Of a stretch of DNA of 64,000 nt, positions 1 to 10,090 are shown in pieces (the stretch's first letter is position 1; every line of letters begins with the position of its first letter). The notes under the pieces were generated by a model. It had not been told where the DNA came from and did no database searches. It was given only the letters and a program-made list of their open reading frames with translations. The translations under genes and the position numbers were made by a program. Origin of the DNA: Candidatus Coxiella mudrowiae (GTDB lineage Bacteria > Pseudomonadota > Gammaproteobacteria > Coxiellales > Coxiellaceae); the NCBI GenBank assembly GCA_001077715.1, contig CP011126.1:1302001-1366000 (forward strand), in the 5' to 3' direction.

Positions 1-1
1 T

Positions 2-262
2 CCTAATGTGGCCGACTACATGAAACCCGATCCTCAACGATTTCGTAAATTACTTTTAAGTAAGTGCGAAATTGGCAAGCTATTTGGCGCAGTTCAAAAA
101 GAGGGGCTTACCGTTGTGCCTTTGGATCTTCATTGGCATAAAAATCATGTTAAGGCCGAAATTGCTCTGGCTAAAGGTAAAAAAATCCATGATAAACGGG
201 AAACGATTAAACGTCGGGAATGGGAACGTGAAAAGCATCGGGTGTTTAAGTCTCATGGATAA
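2..262 (+). CDS. smpB: SsrA-binding protein SmpB, C-terminal part (5' end outside the window)
   Basis: SmpB binds tmRNA and brings it to stalled ribosomes for trans-translation. The frame is open from the window edge to TAA at 260-262. It carries the conserved C-terminal half of the family: a DPxRxRKLLL-type segment (DPQRFRKLLL), the 'VPLDLHWHKNHVKAEIALAKGKK' region and the basic tail with HDKRETIKRREWEREKHR, which in the family enters the ribosomal decoding site. No damage is visible in the part shown. The partner RNA gene ssrA lies about 930 bp downstream on the same strand, with only a dead msrAB gene between. The first residues cannot be judged because the gene starts before the window. 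Confidence 0.93.
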   Translation, partial: PNVADYMKPDPQRFRKLLLSKCEIGKLFGAVQKEGLTVVPLDLHWHKNHVKAEIALAKGKKIHDKRETIKRREWEREKHRVFKSHG

Positions 263-289
263 GTGTTTTTCTTTTCCACATCTCCGTCC

Positions 290-1110
290 GTGATTACATG
301 TGACCAGATAACGGAACCCGCTTTTCAGGGCGAATATACCGCCCTGGCAGACAGGGGAACTTACCTTTGCCGTCAATGTGATTTGGCACTCTTTCGTTCA
401 GAGAATAAATTTCACTCTGGCTGCGGCGTCTAACCGAGCTTCGACGAACCTCACCATTGCAGGAACTGTAAAACGGCTGCCCGACTCTGATGGGAAGAGC
501 ACAGAAATTCGATGTCAACGATACGATGCGGATTTGAGCCATGTCTTTGAAGGAGAAGCCTTCACGCCAAAAAATACCCATCATTGCGTTAATTCGTTGA
601 GTTTGGATTTTGTTATTGATAATCAAGTTCGCGATACAAAAGAAGGGATTTTAGCAGGCGGTTGTTTTTGGGGAGTTGATTATTATTTCAAACAACTGCC
701 GGGGGGTTAAAAACAGAGGTAGGCTATACAGGCGGGGGAGATGAAGAAACTGATTTATTGAGGCCGTTTGCGAAGGAACGACAGGACATGTGGAAGCTAT
801 TCGTGTTTTATATGATCTTATATGATCGCCAACGAATTAATTACGATAAAGTTATCAGGTATTTCTTTAAAATTCATAACCCGACGCAAACGAACGGACA
901 AGGCCCTGATATTGGAGAGCAATACGAGAGTGTTATTTTTTATTACGATAATCAAGAAAAACAAATTCCCGAAACAGCCATAAACCAGTTGATAGCAAAA
1001 GGTTACCCTGTTGCCACTCGCCTCGTTCCCGTTAGCACTTTTTAGCGAGCTGAAGAGTACCATCAAGACTATTACGTACGGCAAGACCGGGAAAGAACCT
1101 TACTGTCATT
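290..1110 (+). pseudogene. msrAB: Fused methionine sulfoxide reductase MsrB-MsrA, inactivated
   Basis: The pieces align in order with a fused MsrB-MsrA enzyme that repairs oxidised methionine. The MsrB N-terminal piece (TEPAFQGEY, CRQCDLALFRSENKFHSGCG) ends in a stop near 430. The MsrB C-terminal piece (STEIRCQRYDADLSHVFEG, CVNSLSLDFV) runs straight into the MsrA active-site motif GGCFWGVDYYF near 655-690. A further piece in another frame (RINYDKVIRYFFKIHNPTQ, GPDIGEQYESVIFY) follows, and after a stop comes EYHQDYYV. A 10-bp tandem duplication at 808-827 adds a frameshift where the family reads VLYDP. Several independent lesions make function very unlikely. Confidence 0.88.
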
Positions 1111-1135
1111 AGCATGTGAAACGATTTTAACTGGC

Positions 1136-1165
1136 TTTACGATACCCTCCTGTCTAATCTATAAT
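1136..1165 (+). promoter_or_regulatory. Probable sigma-70 promoter of ssrA
   Basis: A perfect -10 box TATAAT lies at 1160-1165 with a weak -35 (TTTACG, 1136-1141) 18 nt upstream. Transcription would begin about 20 nt before the mature 5' end of tmRNA, consistent with a processed precursor. Inferred from consensus and position only. Confidence 0.5.
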
Positions 1166-1191
1166 ATTAAGAGATAATAAGAGATAAGTCC

Positions 1192-1549
1192 GGGGGCGAC
1201 CAGGCTTAGACGTGAATCCTGAAACCTGAGACGCATGCCGAGCCGGCAACGGAGGCTCGTAAATCCATCAGTTGCAATTGTATATCTGCAAACGATACAC
1301 AATACGCTGTAGCTGCCTAATAACGCGGCCTCCCATTGTCAGGATTGGCTTGTAGATTCTGTCTAATGGTCATATTTTATAAGCTCGCTTTCAAGCATGG
1401 CCCATGACTTGGAAGTTAAACTTCAGGGCTCGCTGTCAATCTCCCCTGCACGTCGGATGGTTGTCAGCTAAATAATAGACGATGCTAAGCATGTAGGGTC
1501 AAAGGCGTATGATTTACGGACGCGGGTTCAATTCCCGCCGCCTCCACCA
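1192..1549 (+). ncRNA. ssrA: tmRNA (transfer-messenger RNA)
   Basis: tmRNA acts as a tRNA and then an mRNA to rescue stalled ribosomes and tag the nascent chain for proteolysis. The 5' end GGGGGCG pairs over 7 bp (one G-U) with CGCCTCC at the 3' end, which is followed by encoded ACCA. The T-arm GGGTTCAATTCCC is intact. The resume codon GCA is at 1288, and the open tag reads ANDTQYAVAA followed by TAA at 1318-1320. This has the expected AND start and small hydrophobic end (compare ANDENYALAA in E. coli). Length is about 358 nt, normal for one-piece tmRNA. It sits downstream of smpB and appears functional. Confidence 0.95.
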
Positions 1550-1575
1550 TTTAATGCAATGTCTCACATTAAAAA

Positions 1576-2737
1576 TTACCGATTCCTTCTTAGAATGTCT
1601 AAATAACGTTGGTAGATATAAATTTTATAACGTTCTTTCCCTGTAATTTCTTTGGCAATACCTAATGTTTCTAAATGTTTGATGGATTTTGTTGTGGTAG
1701 GAATAGTGATATTGCAATGCGCTGAAATTTTTTCAATATCCGTCACAGAATGCTTTTCTAAATAATGATGCACTAATAATGCAGAAGCGGCTGGTCTACC
1801 TAGATCTTGAATTTTTTGGTGATCTTCCGTAAAAAGTTCAATGATATCTTTTGTATTTTTTACAGCTTTATTGGCTGTCTCAATCACACCTTCTAAGAAA
1901 AATCGAATCCACGATTCCCAATCACCTGTTTCTCGAACACTTTGTAAATAATCATAGTGTACTGCTCGCAATATGTTTTAAAATACAAGCTTAAATAGAG
2001 CAGTGGTTTATTTAATAATCCTTCTACATATAAAATAAAGGTAATTAGTAATCGCCCTAAACAGCCATTAACATCTATAAAAAGGGATGAATAGTTTCAA
2101 ACTGCACATGAACTAATGCAGCTTTGACTAATGTAGGTAAAAACTGTTTTTCGTCATGCAAAAATAACTCAAATTCTCCCATTAATTCGATGAATTTTTC
2201 AGGCCACGGGGGACAAACGTAGCATTACCCGGTCGTGTGCTTGCTAATCCAGTTTTAAGAGGGACGAAATTCACCAGGTTGTTTGACACTGCCCCTACCT
2301 TTACTTAATAAAATTTCATGAATTTCTTTTATCAAATTCAAACTCAGTGGAAAGCCTTCACTTAAACATTTAAGGCCGTACTCCATAGCGGCCACATAAT
2401 TTGAAATCTCAATGACATCGTATTCTGGCACACCCAGGCACTTTTCCATTTTCATACATCAGCAAATCCGACAATGAGGATTGAGTTCCTTCAATTTGAA
2501 AAGAAAGCACGGCTTCCTTTCGAATATATATGTAAAGGAATAATTCTATAATTTAGTAAAATGTTCCCAATGCCATCAAACCGCCCAATGGCGAGATTGG
2601 CTCGATCTAACAAGGGGTAGATCAGCTCCAGTTGCAGCTCAGGTTTCGGTGGTAAGGGCTTTGGAATATAAGCAAAGGAGCTCTCCCCGCCATAAATGAT
2701 TTAACTCTTTGTCCAATTCTCGTTCTTTTATGTTCAT
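1576..2737 (-). pseudogene. Fic-domain protein (putative AMP-transferase), inactivated
   Basis: Minus-strand fragments reconstruct a Fic/DOC family protein of about 380 residues. The N-terminal Fic_N region is recognisable in shifting frames (LIYPLLDRANLAIGRFDG, then RKEAVLSFQIEGTQSSLSDLL). The middle piece at 2255-2455 follows (EISNYVAAMEYGLKCL). The catalytic HPFxxGNGRxGR loop near 2060-2110 reads IHPF, a stop, then NGCLGRLL in another frame. The C-terminal winged-helix part is open at 1576-1971 (MRAVHYDYL...IEKISAHCNITIPTTTKSIKHLETLGI). With the active-site loop interrupted, it cannot make a working enzyme. Fic proteins can modify host or self targets; here it is a remnant. Confidence 0.85.
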
Positions 2738-2865
2738 GAATCGTGATTATTAATTAAACTTTAAAATCAAAATCCTTTAACTAATTAACATTCTAACTAA
2801 AAAGCTTAATTAGTAAGATCTAATTAAAGGAAAATGTTCTCCCATACTTCACACAAAAATCACAG

Positions 2866-2891
2866 CCCATCCTCGATGGGATCATTTTTTT
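2866..2891 (+). terminator. Rho-independent terminator
   Basis: CCCATC-CTC-GATGGG (2866-2880) forms a perfect 6-bp GC-rich stem with a 3-nt loop, followed by ATCATTTTTTT. No intact plus-strand gene ends just upstream. It may be a leftover of a vanished gene, or it may serve the minus strand, where a shorter T-run also follows. Confidence 0.6.
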
Positions 2892-2904
2892 GTATTTTTT
2901 AAAT

Positions 2905-5240
2905 ATTTTCATTAATATTTTCTTGTTCCTTAGCGGGTTGTTGTTCTTTCAAAAATCCAGAAAAGAAAGAGGAAACATTGTCCAAATAGACAGAGGTTAG
3001 ATTTGAAGTAGATTTATCTTACAGAAATCGCTTTTCTCTAGAAAAACAGAAGAAAAGCAACGAATAACTGCTATTCAACAATTTAGAATAAACAGTTTTA
3101 GAAAGTAGCCTTTCTTCCGAATAAACCATTCGACTCATTCTTAGCCCAGGAACCCAGTAGTTGCCTTTCGCTCTCCGCATCACCCGGTAAAATAAAAGCT
3201 CTAGCTAGACATCTTGGATAATTCATCTTTGCTTTCTAAAAAATTTTATTTGCTAGTTGTAATATGAGACTTTGATTAGCGATTTTTTTTCTACCAGTAT
3301 TTCTAGTAATTTTTTACTTGTCAATAATTCCAACATTTTAAGTAAAACACATCTCTTTCTTTTAATTGGAATAATACCCGCGTTAGATAAATAATGTGTA
3401 CTATCGATAAATAATGTGTACTATCTTTCAGAAGATATATTGCCTTATCTTTTTCTAAAACGACGTCTTCTAATTCTGAATAGATAAATTCTAAACGTTA
3501 TGCTTCATCTGTTATAAGATTACGAAATTAAATATCAAAAAAGCTTGGCGAAAATGTTACTTTCTACGTGTAATGCTAAAAAAATTCTCTCAGCTCCTCT
3601 ATTAATTCTGCATCTTCACTCTTAAAGATTGATAAGAACTGATTTTAAAAAGACTCAGTTGATAAAGGTATTCATTAAAAATTCTCAAAAAATTTTTCTA
3701 TTTCCTGCACCGTGCAACGTTGCACCAATTCTTCACCACTATATAAAAATTCTTCTATCGGTATATTGGAATCGAGCTTTTCATCCAAGAAAATATTTTC
3801 CTTCACAAGCCGTTGTCGTAATATCCCAGAATTGACAGACCTACCTTCCTCATAAACTCCATATACCAAACGATGCGGCGCACTTGAGATAGTTCCTTGA
3901 AACATAATTTTATTCGATAAATAAACAGTAGCGCCCCTATGCAGTCTGTTGACAGCGGAGTTGCGCCGAATACAGGCTCCCTAATACAGGCTCCCTATTC
4001 TTTCTAGGCGACATCTAAATCATCTATTCCAATAAGAGGGTGTGTAGGATATCATGAATTGTCATACGATGTTTTTGAAAGGGCTATCTCTCATTAGTGG
4101 AATCACCAAAATGGTCATCGCCCAAATAATGCGCCTCAAAAGCTTCAATTTTAGGATTCAAATAAACAATTTTTGCTGCAAGATCAGCAAAGCTACACGT
4201 CTCGTCCAGACTGGATACGAATACGCCAAACATTGACTTCAAGTCTTTTAGCCACCTGAACTAAAAATTTATTAAAAATTCTTCTAAAGGTAGGACTAGA
4301 ACTATATATCATATCGTAAAATTCTCCTATATTGAGTCCTATATCTTCTGAATCTCCTGTCACTTTAAAATATTTCTAAAATTCCTCCAGGAAATTACGA
4401 TGTATGATATAGTCATCTACCCCATCCATTACTGCTAGTATTTCTTTAACAGTATGCCGTTGCTTCAATTCAGCTTCGGATAAAAGTTCAACAAAGGTAT
4501 CATACCGTCCACCTCCTTTTAGGGCTGAAGCAGCGTACTGTACAGTCTCATTATTAATATAAAAATCAACGGCTTAAGATAATCCACACGACCTGTCTTA
4601 AGATTGATTTCACGGTAATAGCCTCCTTGAGGTTTAACCACCGTATATCGTCCATCCTCTGAAAAGTAAACAATTATGTATTCTCCTTGTACAACAGGAA
4701 TGGAAATTTCAGAGAACAACTCGGCAAAAGGAAGATAAAGTTCTTCCAGTGGGGCATTTAGTGAACTCACCGTCATTCTTTTTCTTACCTAGAGCGAGCT
4801 GGCGGCGAGACTCTCCCTCACTAACGCAGAACCTGCTACTTCTTCAGCTCCTTTAGATGCTAATAGTCCAGCGCCAAACCACACATCCAACGAAAGAAAA
4901 GTACCTCCCAATAGAACTTCTTTCCAATTTTTATCTTTAACACCATCGACCATCGTTTCGATAGGAGCGATTACCGGCAACTACTAATAGGACCATTCTT
5001 TAACCGGCTGCAACCACGTTTGATGGCCTTGCGTTTCGTTTTTATATTTTCCAAAAAGGCGCTTTACTTCTTGCTCCAGATTAGCAGGGGTGACTTTCAC
5101 ATCCTGCGATTCCAAGGACTGCGTTGCTTTTTCCCAAATCCAAGGATCGCTGGTTAAACGATCAACAAGATCATCTATAAAAGCTTTTTCTTTTTTCTGC
5201 AATTCAGATTTAGACTCTAAACGTTGGTTATTAAAAAAAA
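2905..5240 (-). pseudogene. Large decayed protein gene of unknown function
   Basis: A run of minus-strand coding-like fragments in changing frames suggests one former gene of roughly 700 codons. From its 5' end, 4984-5202 gives LVDRLTSDPWIWEKATQSL..., then 4789-4980 (IETMVDGVKDKNWKEVLLGG, FLSLDVWFGAGLLASKGAEE) and 4519-4776 (GEYIIVYFSEDGRYTVVKPQ, GGYYREINLKTGRVDYLKP). Next is 3675-3905 (SAPHRLVYGVYEEGRSVNSG), near 3200 YPRCLARAFILPGDAESERQ, and at 2905-3000 SSFFSGFLKEQQPAKEQENI. The hydrophobic segment followed by a small beta-rich domain loosely recalls large toxin or effector proteins of Legionella and Pseudomonas, but I cannot name a family. Two short tandem duplications lie inside (3386-3425, 3969-3996). 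Confidence 0.4.
3386..3425. repeat. 20-bp exact tandem duplication
   Basis: GATAAATAATGTGTACTATC occurs twice back to back (3386-3405 and 3406-3425). A second two-copy duplication of 14 bp (AATACAGGCTCCCT) lies at 3969-3996. Both are in decayed DNA. Confidence 0.9.
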
Positions 5241-6055
5241 TCTAATTCTCGATGGGGGTGTGGCTGATATCATTCTCATTAGCTTTCATCAAAAATTTAT
5301 CAATCATATTCCTTCGATATTTGAAAGCAGCCAGGACTAGCTTACCCTTTCAAATTCGTTAGCTAAATAATTCAATAAAAATTTTACCTTTTTCTTCTAG
5401 TTTTCAGCTTCAATAAGGATACTTCTGAAGTAAGTCAAATGCAGCGCTAAAAATATTTTCGGATAAAAATGACAATTATTACTATTTTTTTTCTAAACTT
5501 TTTCTTCTTTCATAAAAAATTGAATTAATTATTTCTTATCTTTAAAAATGAAATAATATTCGAAGATAGTGATAACGAAAAATAGGAATTAGAGAGAAAG
5601 CCATCGAATACCATAAGCTGTCAACTTCATACTGAGTGCTTTCTCCTATTCGCTCAAAAGCTTCTTGAAGAAAATCGCGGTTCTATACTGGCGTTAATTT
5701 TTAATAATCCGCTATTCTTTCTAATTCTAGGTGTGTCTTATTCAAAAATAAGACAATCAATTTTTAGCATTCTTAAAAGAAAAGCTATCGAAATAAATAT
5801 CCTTGCTTTTATTCACATCGCCATTAAGTTAAAATAATTGATAAACTATTTTTTATTTTTGATACACCAAATTTAATGCTGCTAAATAAAACAAACGCAA
5901 TTTAAACCAAAAATGCAATTTATTTAAGAAAAGTTTACTGCTCACCCGAATGTCATTAAATACATTGTTATTTTGCAATCAATTCAAAATCGAAAAAGTC
6001 TCAACCAAAAATCAAAGATAAGAGATTTTTTTAATCTCGAATTAAGGCGCTGTCT
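5241..6055. other. A+T-rich stretch without recognisable genes
   Basis: Dense stops in all frames, long A and T runs, and no fragment longer than about 30 codons that I can relate to a family. Most likely eroded coding sequence from the neighbouring graveyard. Confidence 0.6.
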
Positions 6056-6310
6056 CAAAGAAAGCTGCCTTTGAGAAAGGCTGATTGTTATATATTAAAA
6101 CTGTCTTTAATAATTTTAAAAGATAGCCTTTTAACGCATCCACTTTCTCAAAATTAACCCATTGCGAGTTCTCTTTTAATTTATAAAGACGTATTTCTTC
6201 CAAAAAAAATGAAAGCGTCAAAAGTTCCTCATCTTAAAATAAGGAAATCGTGTAACTGTAGACTGTATTATATTCTGATTCGGGATGAAGATCAATGTAA
6301 GCAAAAATCG
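6056..6310 (-). pseudogene. Short decayed ORF, unidentified
   Basis: The minus strand keeps a coding-like stretch (YIDLHPESEYNTVYSYTISL, then EEIRLYKLKENSQWVNFEKV, DALKGYLLKLLKTVLIYNNQ) broken by at least one stop. I do not recognise the family. The composition is less extreme than in the flanks, which is why I separate it. Confidence 0.3.
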
Positions 6311-7114
6311 CTAAGTTTATCAAGTCCACTTTTATAAAACGTCAGTAGGTGGACTTATTTAAGGGCTAAAATTAATTTATTAGTCAATCACATAAATTTA
6401 GATCCACATTAAAAAAATAATTGAAGTCAATTATTTAATTCTTTATACAAAATTTTTAGAGTACAGTAGAATTCTGATTCTCTAAAAGTTTATTGCATTA
6501 CGCTCTTTACTTTCTTTTTCAGAGATGACGTCTACCAATTTCAAAGGAAAAAGCTAATTAAATGCTCAGGAAATTTTGTTGCTAAAAGCAAAGGAAGAAG
6601 AGAGTTATTTTTTTATTTTTGAGGGAGTGTTGAAGGAGGTAATCCTCTCATAAAATTAAAAAATTTATAGTTATAAAATCGAATGTGGTCATAATTTATA
6701 TACTTTTTTGTAAATTAAAAATTTCATTATACATAATTTATTTTATTACTACTTGAATTGATAAAAAATATAAAAAAATTATCAGAAAAAATACATTAAT
6801 TTTAAAAAATTTAAAAAAAATAAAGAGTTAATTAAAATAAAGAGGACAAAATATAGATTATATTATGAATAATAATTTTTTTAGATACAAGCTCTCATAC
6901 TACTATATATAATTATACAATCTTCTTATATCGAAATTTCCGCTTATTAAGATCACCCTAACCCAAACATCCTTTATATCTACTATTTTATTTAAAATAG
7001 CGGAACGCCAAAACAACCTGTTAGTTCTACAATAATTTTTATCCTTTCAAAAAAAATTTATTTATTTACATAATTGATCATCACTTACCTTTACAATATC
7101 TTTTAAAATTTTAA
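6311..7114. other. Extremely A+T-rich non-coding stretch
   Basis: Runs of A/T dominate (for example 6640-6900) and no protein family is visible on either strand. I see no origin-like arrays or organised repeats in it. Confidence 0.6.
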
Positions 7115-7815
7115 TTAAAATAGTAAAATTAATTGGACAATAAATTGAATTTGTACTCCATCTGAAATAGTTTTAGACGTTTCTATATTAAAAAATTTCT
7201 CGTTCAAAAGAAAATATTGTGCATGATTACCTACTTCAGATTCTACATCAATTATAATGCAATTAGGTGATAAATAAGCTTCAGTAATATCAGATCCTGA
7301 AATAAGCCCACCCTCACCTACAGGTACGAAAAAATAATCCAATTGTCCTATTTCCTCAAAGAATTCTTTTTCTAGAGTACTTTAACAAGCAACGATGTCT
7401 TTATGATTATAGGATGGAATTAATACTAAGTTGTTTTATTTCATTAAATCTTATGAAATTTTTTCTCAGATAGAATTAGTTTTGTCATAAAAAACAATCT
7501 CAGCCTCATAATAAAGAGTTTCAGATAATTTTACAGATTGTACCTCATTTTAAGTTACAATCGTCACAAAAACTTTTAAAAGATTTGTAGATAATGCTAC
7601 AGTTTCTACATGATTACCTGATAAAAATGCAAAAATACCATTTTCTTTTATGCACTTTTTTAATTGAGAAATTGAATTATATACGCCACTAAACTTAAAC
7701 GTGCCTCTTCTTTGAAAATTTTTACATTTAGAAAATAATTTAGAATTTATTTTCTCATTTATTTAATGAGATATGAATACTAGTGTTCAGTGAGAAATGC
7801 TCTCTAATCTTAAAG
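7115..7815 (-). pseudogene. PLP-dependent threonine dehydratase/serine racemase family, inactivated
   Basis: Read on the minus strand, the family landmarks appear in order. QRRGTFKFSGVYN near 7700 corresponds to the lysine loop SFKxRGA. SGNHVETVALSTNLLKVFVT near 7600 corresponds to SAGNHAQGVA. A stop follows, then VQSVKLSETLYYEAEIVFYD, a stop, EKEFFEEIGQLDYFFVPVGE and GGLISG (the phosphate-binding glycine loop) at 7115-7342, and SDGVQIQ. The enzymes deaminate threonine or serine to 2-oxo acids. At least two stops and altered motif residues (SGNHVE, GEGGLISG) show decay. Whether it was ilvA itself or a catabolic or racemase paralogue cannot be decided. Confidence 0.8.
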
Positions 7816-9195
7816 ATACGTAGTGGATATCATTTTAAATCACTGCCAAGTTCGTTGCTTGCATTATTTATTTTCTATAGTCGAGTAAGAAGTCAATACA
7901 GTTATTCTATTTTATAATACCATAATCCTTTATAAATCGATTACTAAAGTCAGGAGAATCTTTGAAACTTCTCGACAGAAGTTAAATAGAAAGGCTTATA
8001 TTATTTCAATGTTTTAAAGTCTTCACATAAAATTGAATAAGTCATCATTGACAACAAGAAAAATAGCTGATATTTCGACTATAGTTCAGAGAACGTACAT
8101 GGTTTCATTCTCTTTTAAAAATCATTGCATCTCATAGTAGCTTTTTAAATTAGGCTCGTATAATTTTTTAATAATGCTCTGCTGCATTAGCACATTAACT
8201 CTAATAACATTGGTTGAAATGAGGGAATATTTAATTTCATTTAAGAATACATCCTATTTATACTTCTCACGGGGAAGTGCGATGATACCTCAAAAAAAAA
8301 GATATTTTTATTCTTCAGGAGTAATAAACAATTTAATATCGGAAGCACAGTCGATCAAACCTAAATAGTACAAATAATTTTCTGAAAATTCTAAATTTTT
8401 TCCTTTAATGGATTAGCATCTAACAATAATATGGAAGCATTAATTTTTCCACTCAGGATAACTAACGGCAGAAATAAATCCTTTAAAACAATGTAATATA
8501 TTTTTTCTATTCTGATAAAACTAATCGACATGATAAAACGTTCCTTCGATAAATTTTTCTGCTTCGAAAGGAATATCTAAAATAGTATTGCTAAAAATTA
8601 ATTTTTTTAAATTCAGAATAATTATTTATTTTTTAATTTAAAACACTTCCTGCTCCTGTTTAGAGTTTTATCACAAATATTAAAAATACTTTTTCAATAA
8701 AGTTCTAATAGAAGTCTTTAATATTATAAAAATAATCAGAAAAATTAATGGTTTCATATTTAGAAACTGTGATATTATCTGAATTAAGACTATATTTCAT
8801 TAAAAATTTATCATAATAAGATAAAAGCGATCATAACTTTGACAAAGAATTCCATAAAAATTAAGTATTTTTCTTGATAATGGAAAATTAAAATTATTAT
8901 AACAAATAATATTATTTTTTTATGATCGACTAATTTAATTTCTTCTTCTAATTTTTTTTAATCTCATTTTTATCAAATGAGATAAATGAACTTATTTTAT
9001 TTTTAGTACTTCCTTTAAACACAGTATCTTATAAAAATATTTCTTAATAAATTTGGAAAATTTCTGATAGTAATAATTTAATAATAGGGTAATGAATCAA
9101 TTAGATTCCTGATCTCGAAATTCTTTCCATGAAAATTCATCATAATGCTAATGATTTAAAAAATAATTATTTTCATATCCTTATACTTTTTCCAT
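7816..9195. other. Decayed A+T-rich DNA with an unidentified minus-strand remnant
   Basis: Fragments such as HCFKGFISAVSYPEWKN (about 8430-8510) and LMKYSLNSDNITVSKYETIN (about 8750-8810) on the minus strand look like former coding sequence. The frames are so broken that no family can be named. Nothing else supportable is present. Confidence 0.45.
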
Positions 9196-10090
9196 TTATT
9201 TAAGATAACATAAAAACAAAATAATATTAAATATTTTAATTAGAAAAAGAATAAATCTTTTTTTTAAATTACATTGTTTCCTCAATAAAAATAAAAATTC
9301 TAAAATCATATATAACGTCAGAAGAAATAAGGAAAAATGAAAAGCAGATAAGCTAAATAAAGGCGCACAGTTTCTCATCTTACCATGCTAAAAAAGTCAA
9401 ATAATTTTTCTACTAATTCTTGAGAAAATGAACCCAATAAAACATTTCCAGTTAATAATAACTATGACTGAAGCCGAAATCTATACGGAATTTAAGTCTT
9501 TTCCTACCATAAATCCATGAATAAACACACCAGTACTAAATCCAAATAAAAATAAAGAAACACTTTAAAACAAAATTGAAAAACTGGATAAGTAAATATA
9601 AAAAAAGCAATGAGACTAAGAAGAGAGCGAGTCTACTTGATATAATAGTGAAATAGCTATTTAATCAGACATAAAGCTAACCAAAAAAGATGAACCTACA
9701 TCTTCTAGTCCTAAAAAAATATATGAAATTACTAAAACTACTTTAAGTCTATCTAAATGAAATAGTGTTTGTTCAAACGCTGTCTCCCGAAAACCACCTA
9801 ACACCGCTAATGTCGAAAAGTCAGTCCACTATACAGAAGAGAATTTAAAAACTAATTACATTTTTTAACAACAAAACGAAATCGCTCATTTTCATATTAC
9901 AGCGATCATTTCTTTTTTAAACTGTTTTGGCTTAAAACCACGAGGCTATCATTTTTTTAAACAACTAAGTATCGCAAAAGAAACGCCTATCCTTATTATT
10001 AACTCACGTGCTAGCAAATAAGAATTCAATGTTTCTAGATGAGATGTGCGAAAACAAGGGCTTCTCCTTCGCACAATGTATTAGCTCTTG
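9196..10090 (-). pseudogene. Decayed membrane transporter (possibly MFS)
   Basis: Minus-strand fragments are strongly hydrophobic and appear as successive membrane segments (LKVVLVISYIFLGLEDVGSS near 9700, FQFCFKVFLYFYLDLVLVCL near 9550, LYMILEFLFL at the 3' end). Stops and frameshifts interrupt every segment. A multi-pass transporter such as MFS is the best guess from the pattern alone. Substrate unknown. Confidence 0.35.

Noticed and set aside
8174-9378. Short open frames at 8174-8368 (+) and 9196-9378 (-) as small proteins
   Set aside because: Low-complexity composition, no ribosome sites, and surrounding sequence that looks like eroded genes; the second is part of a decayed transporter.
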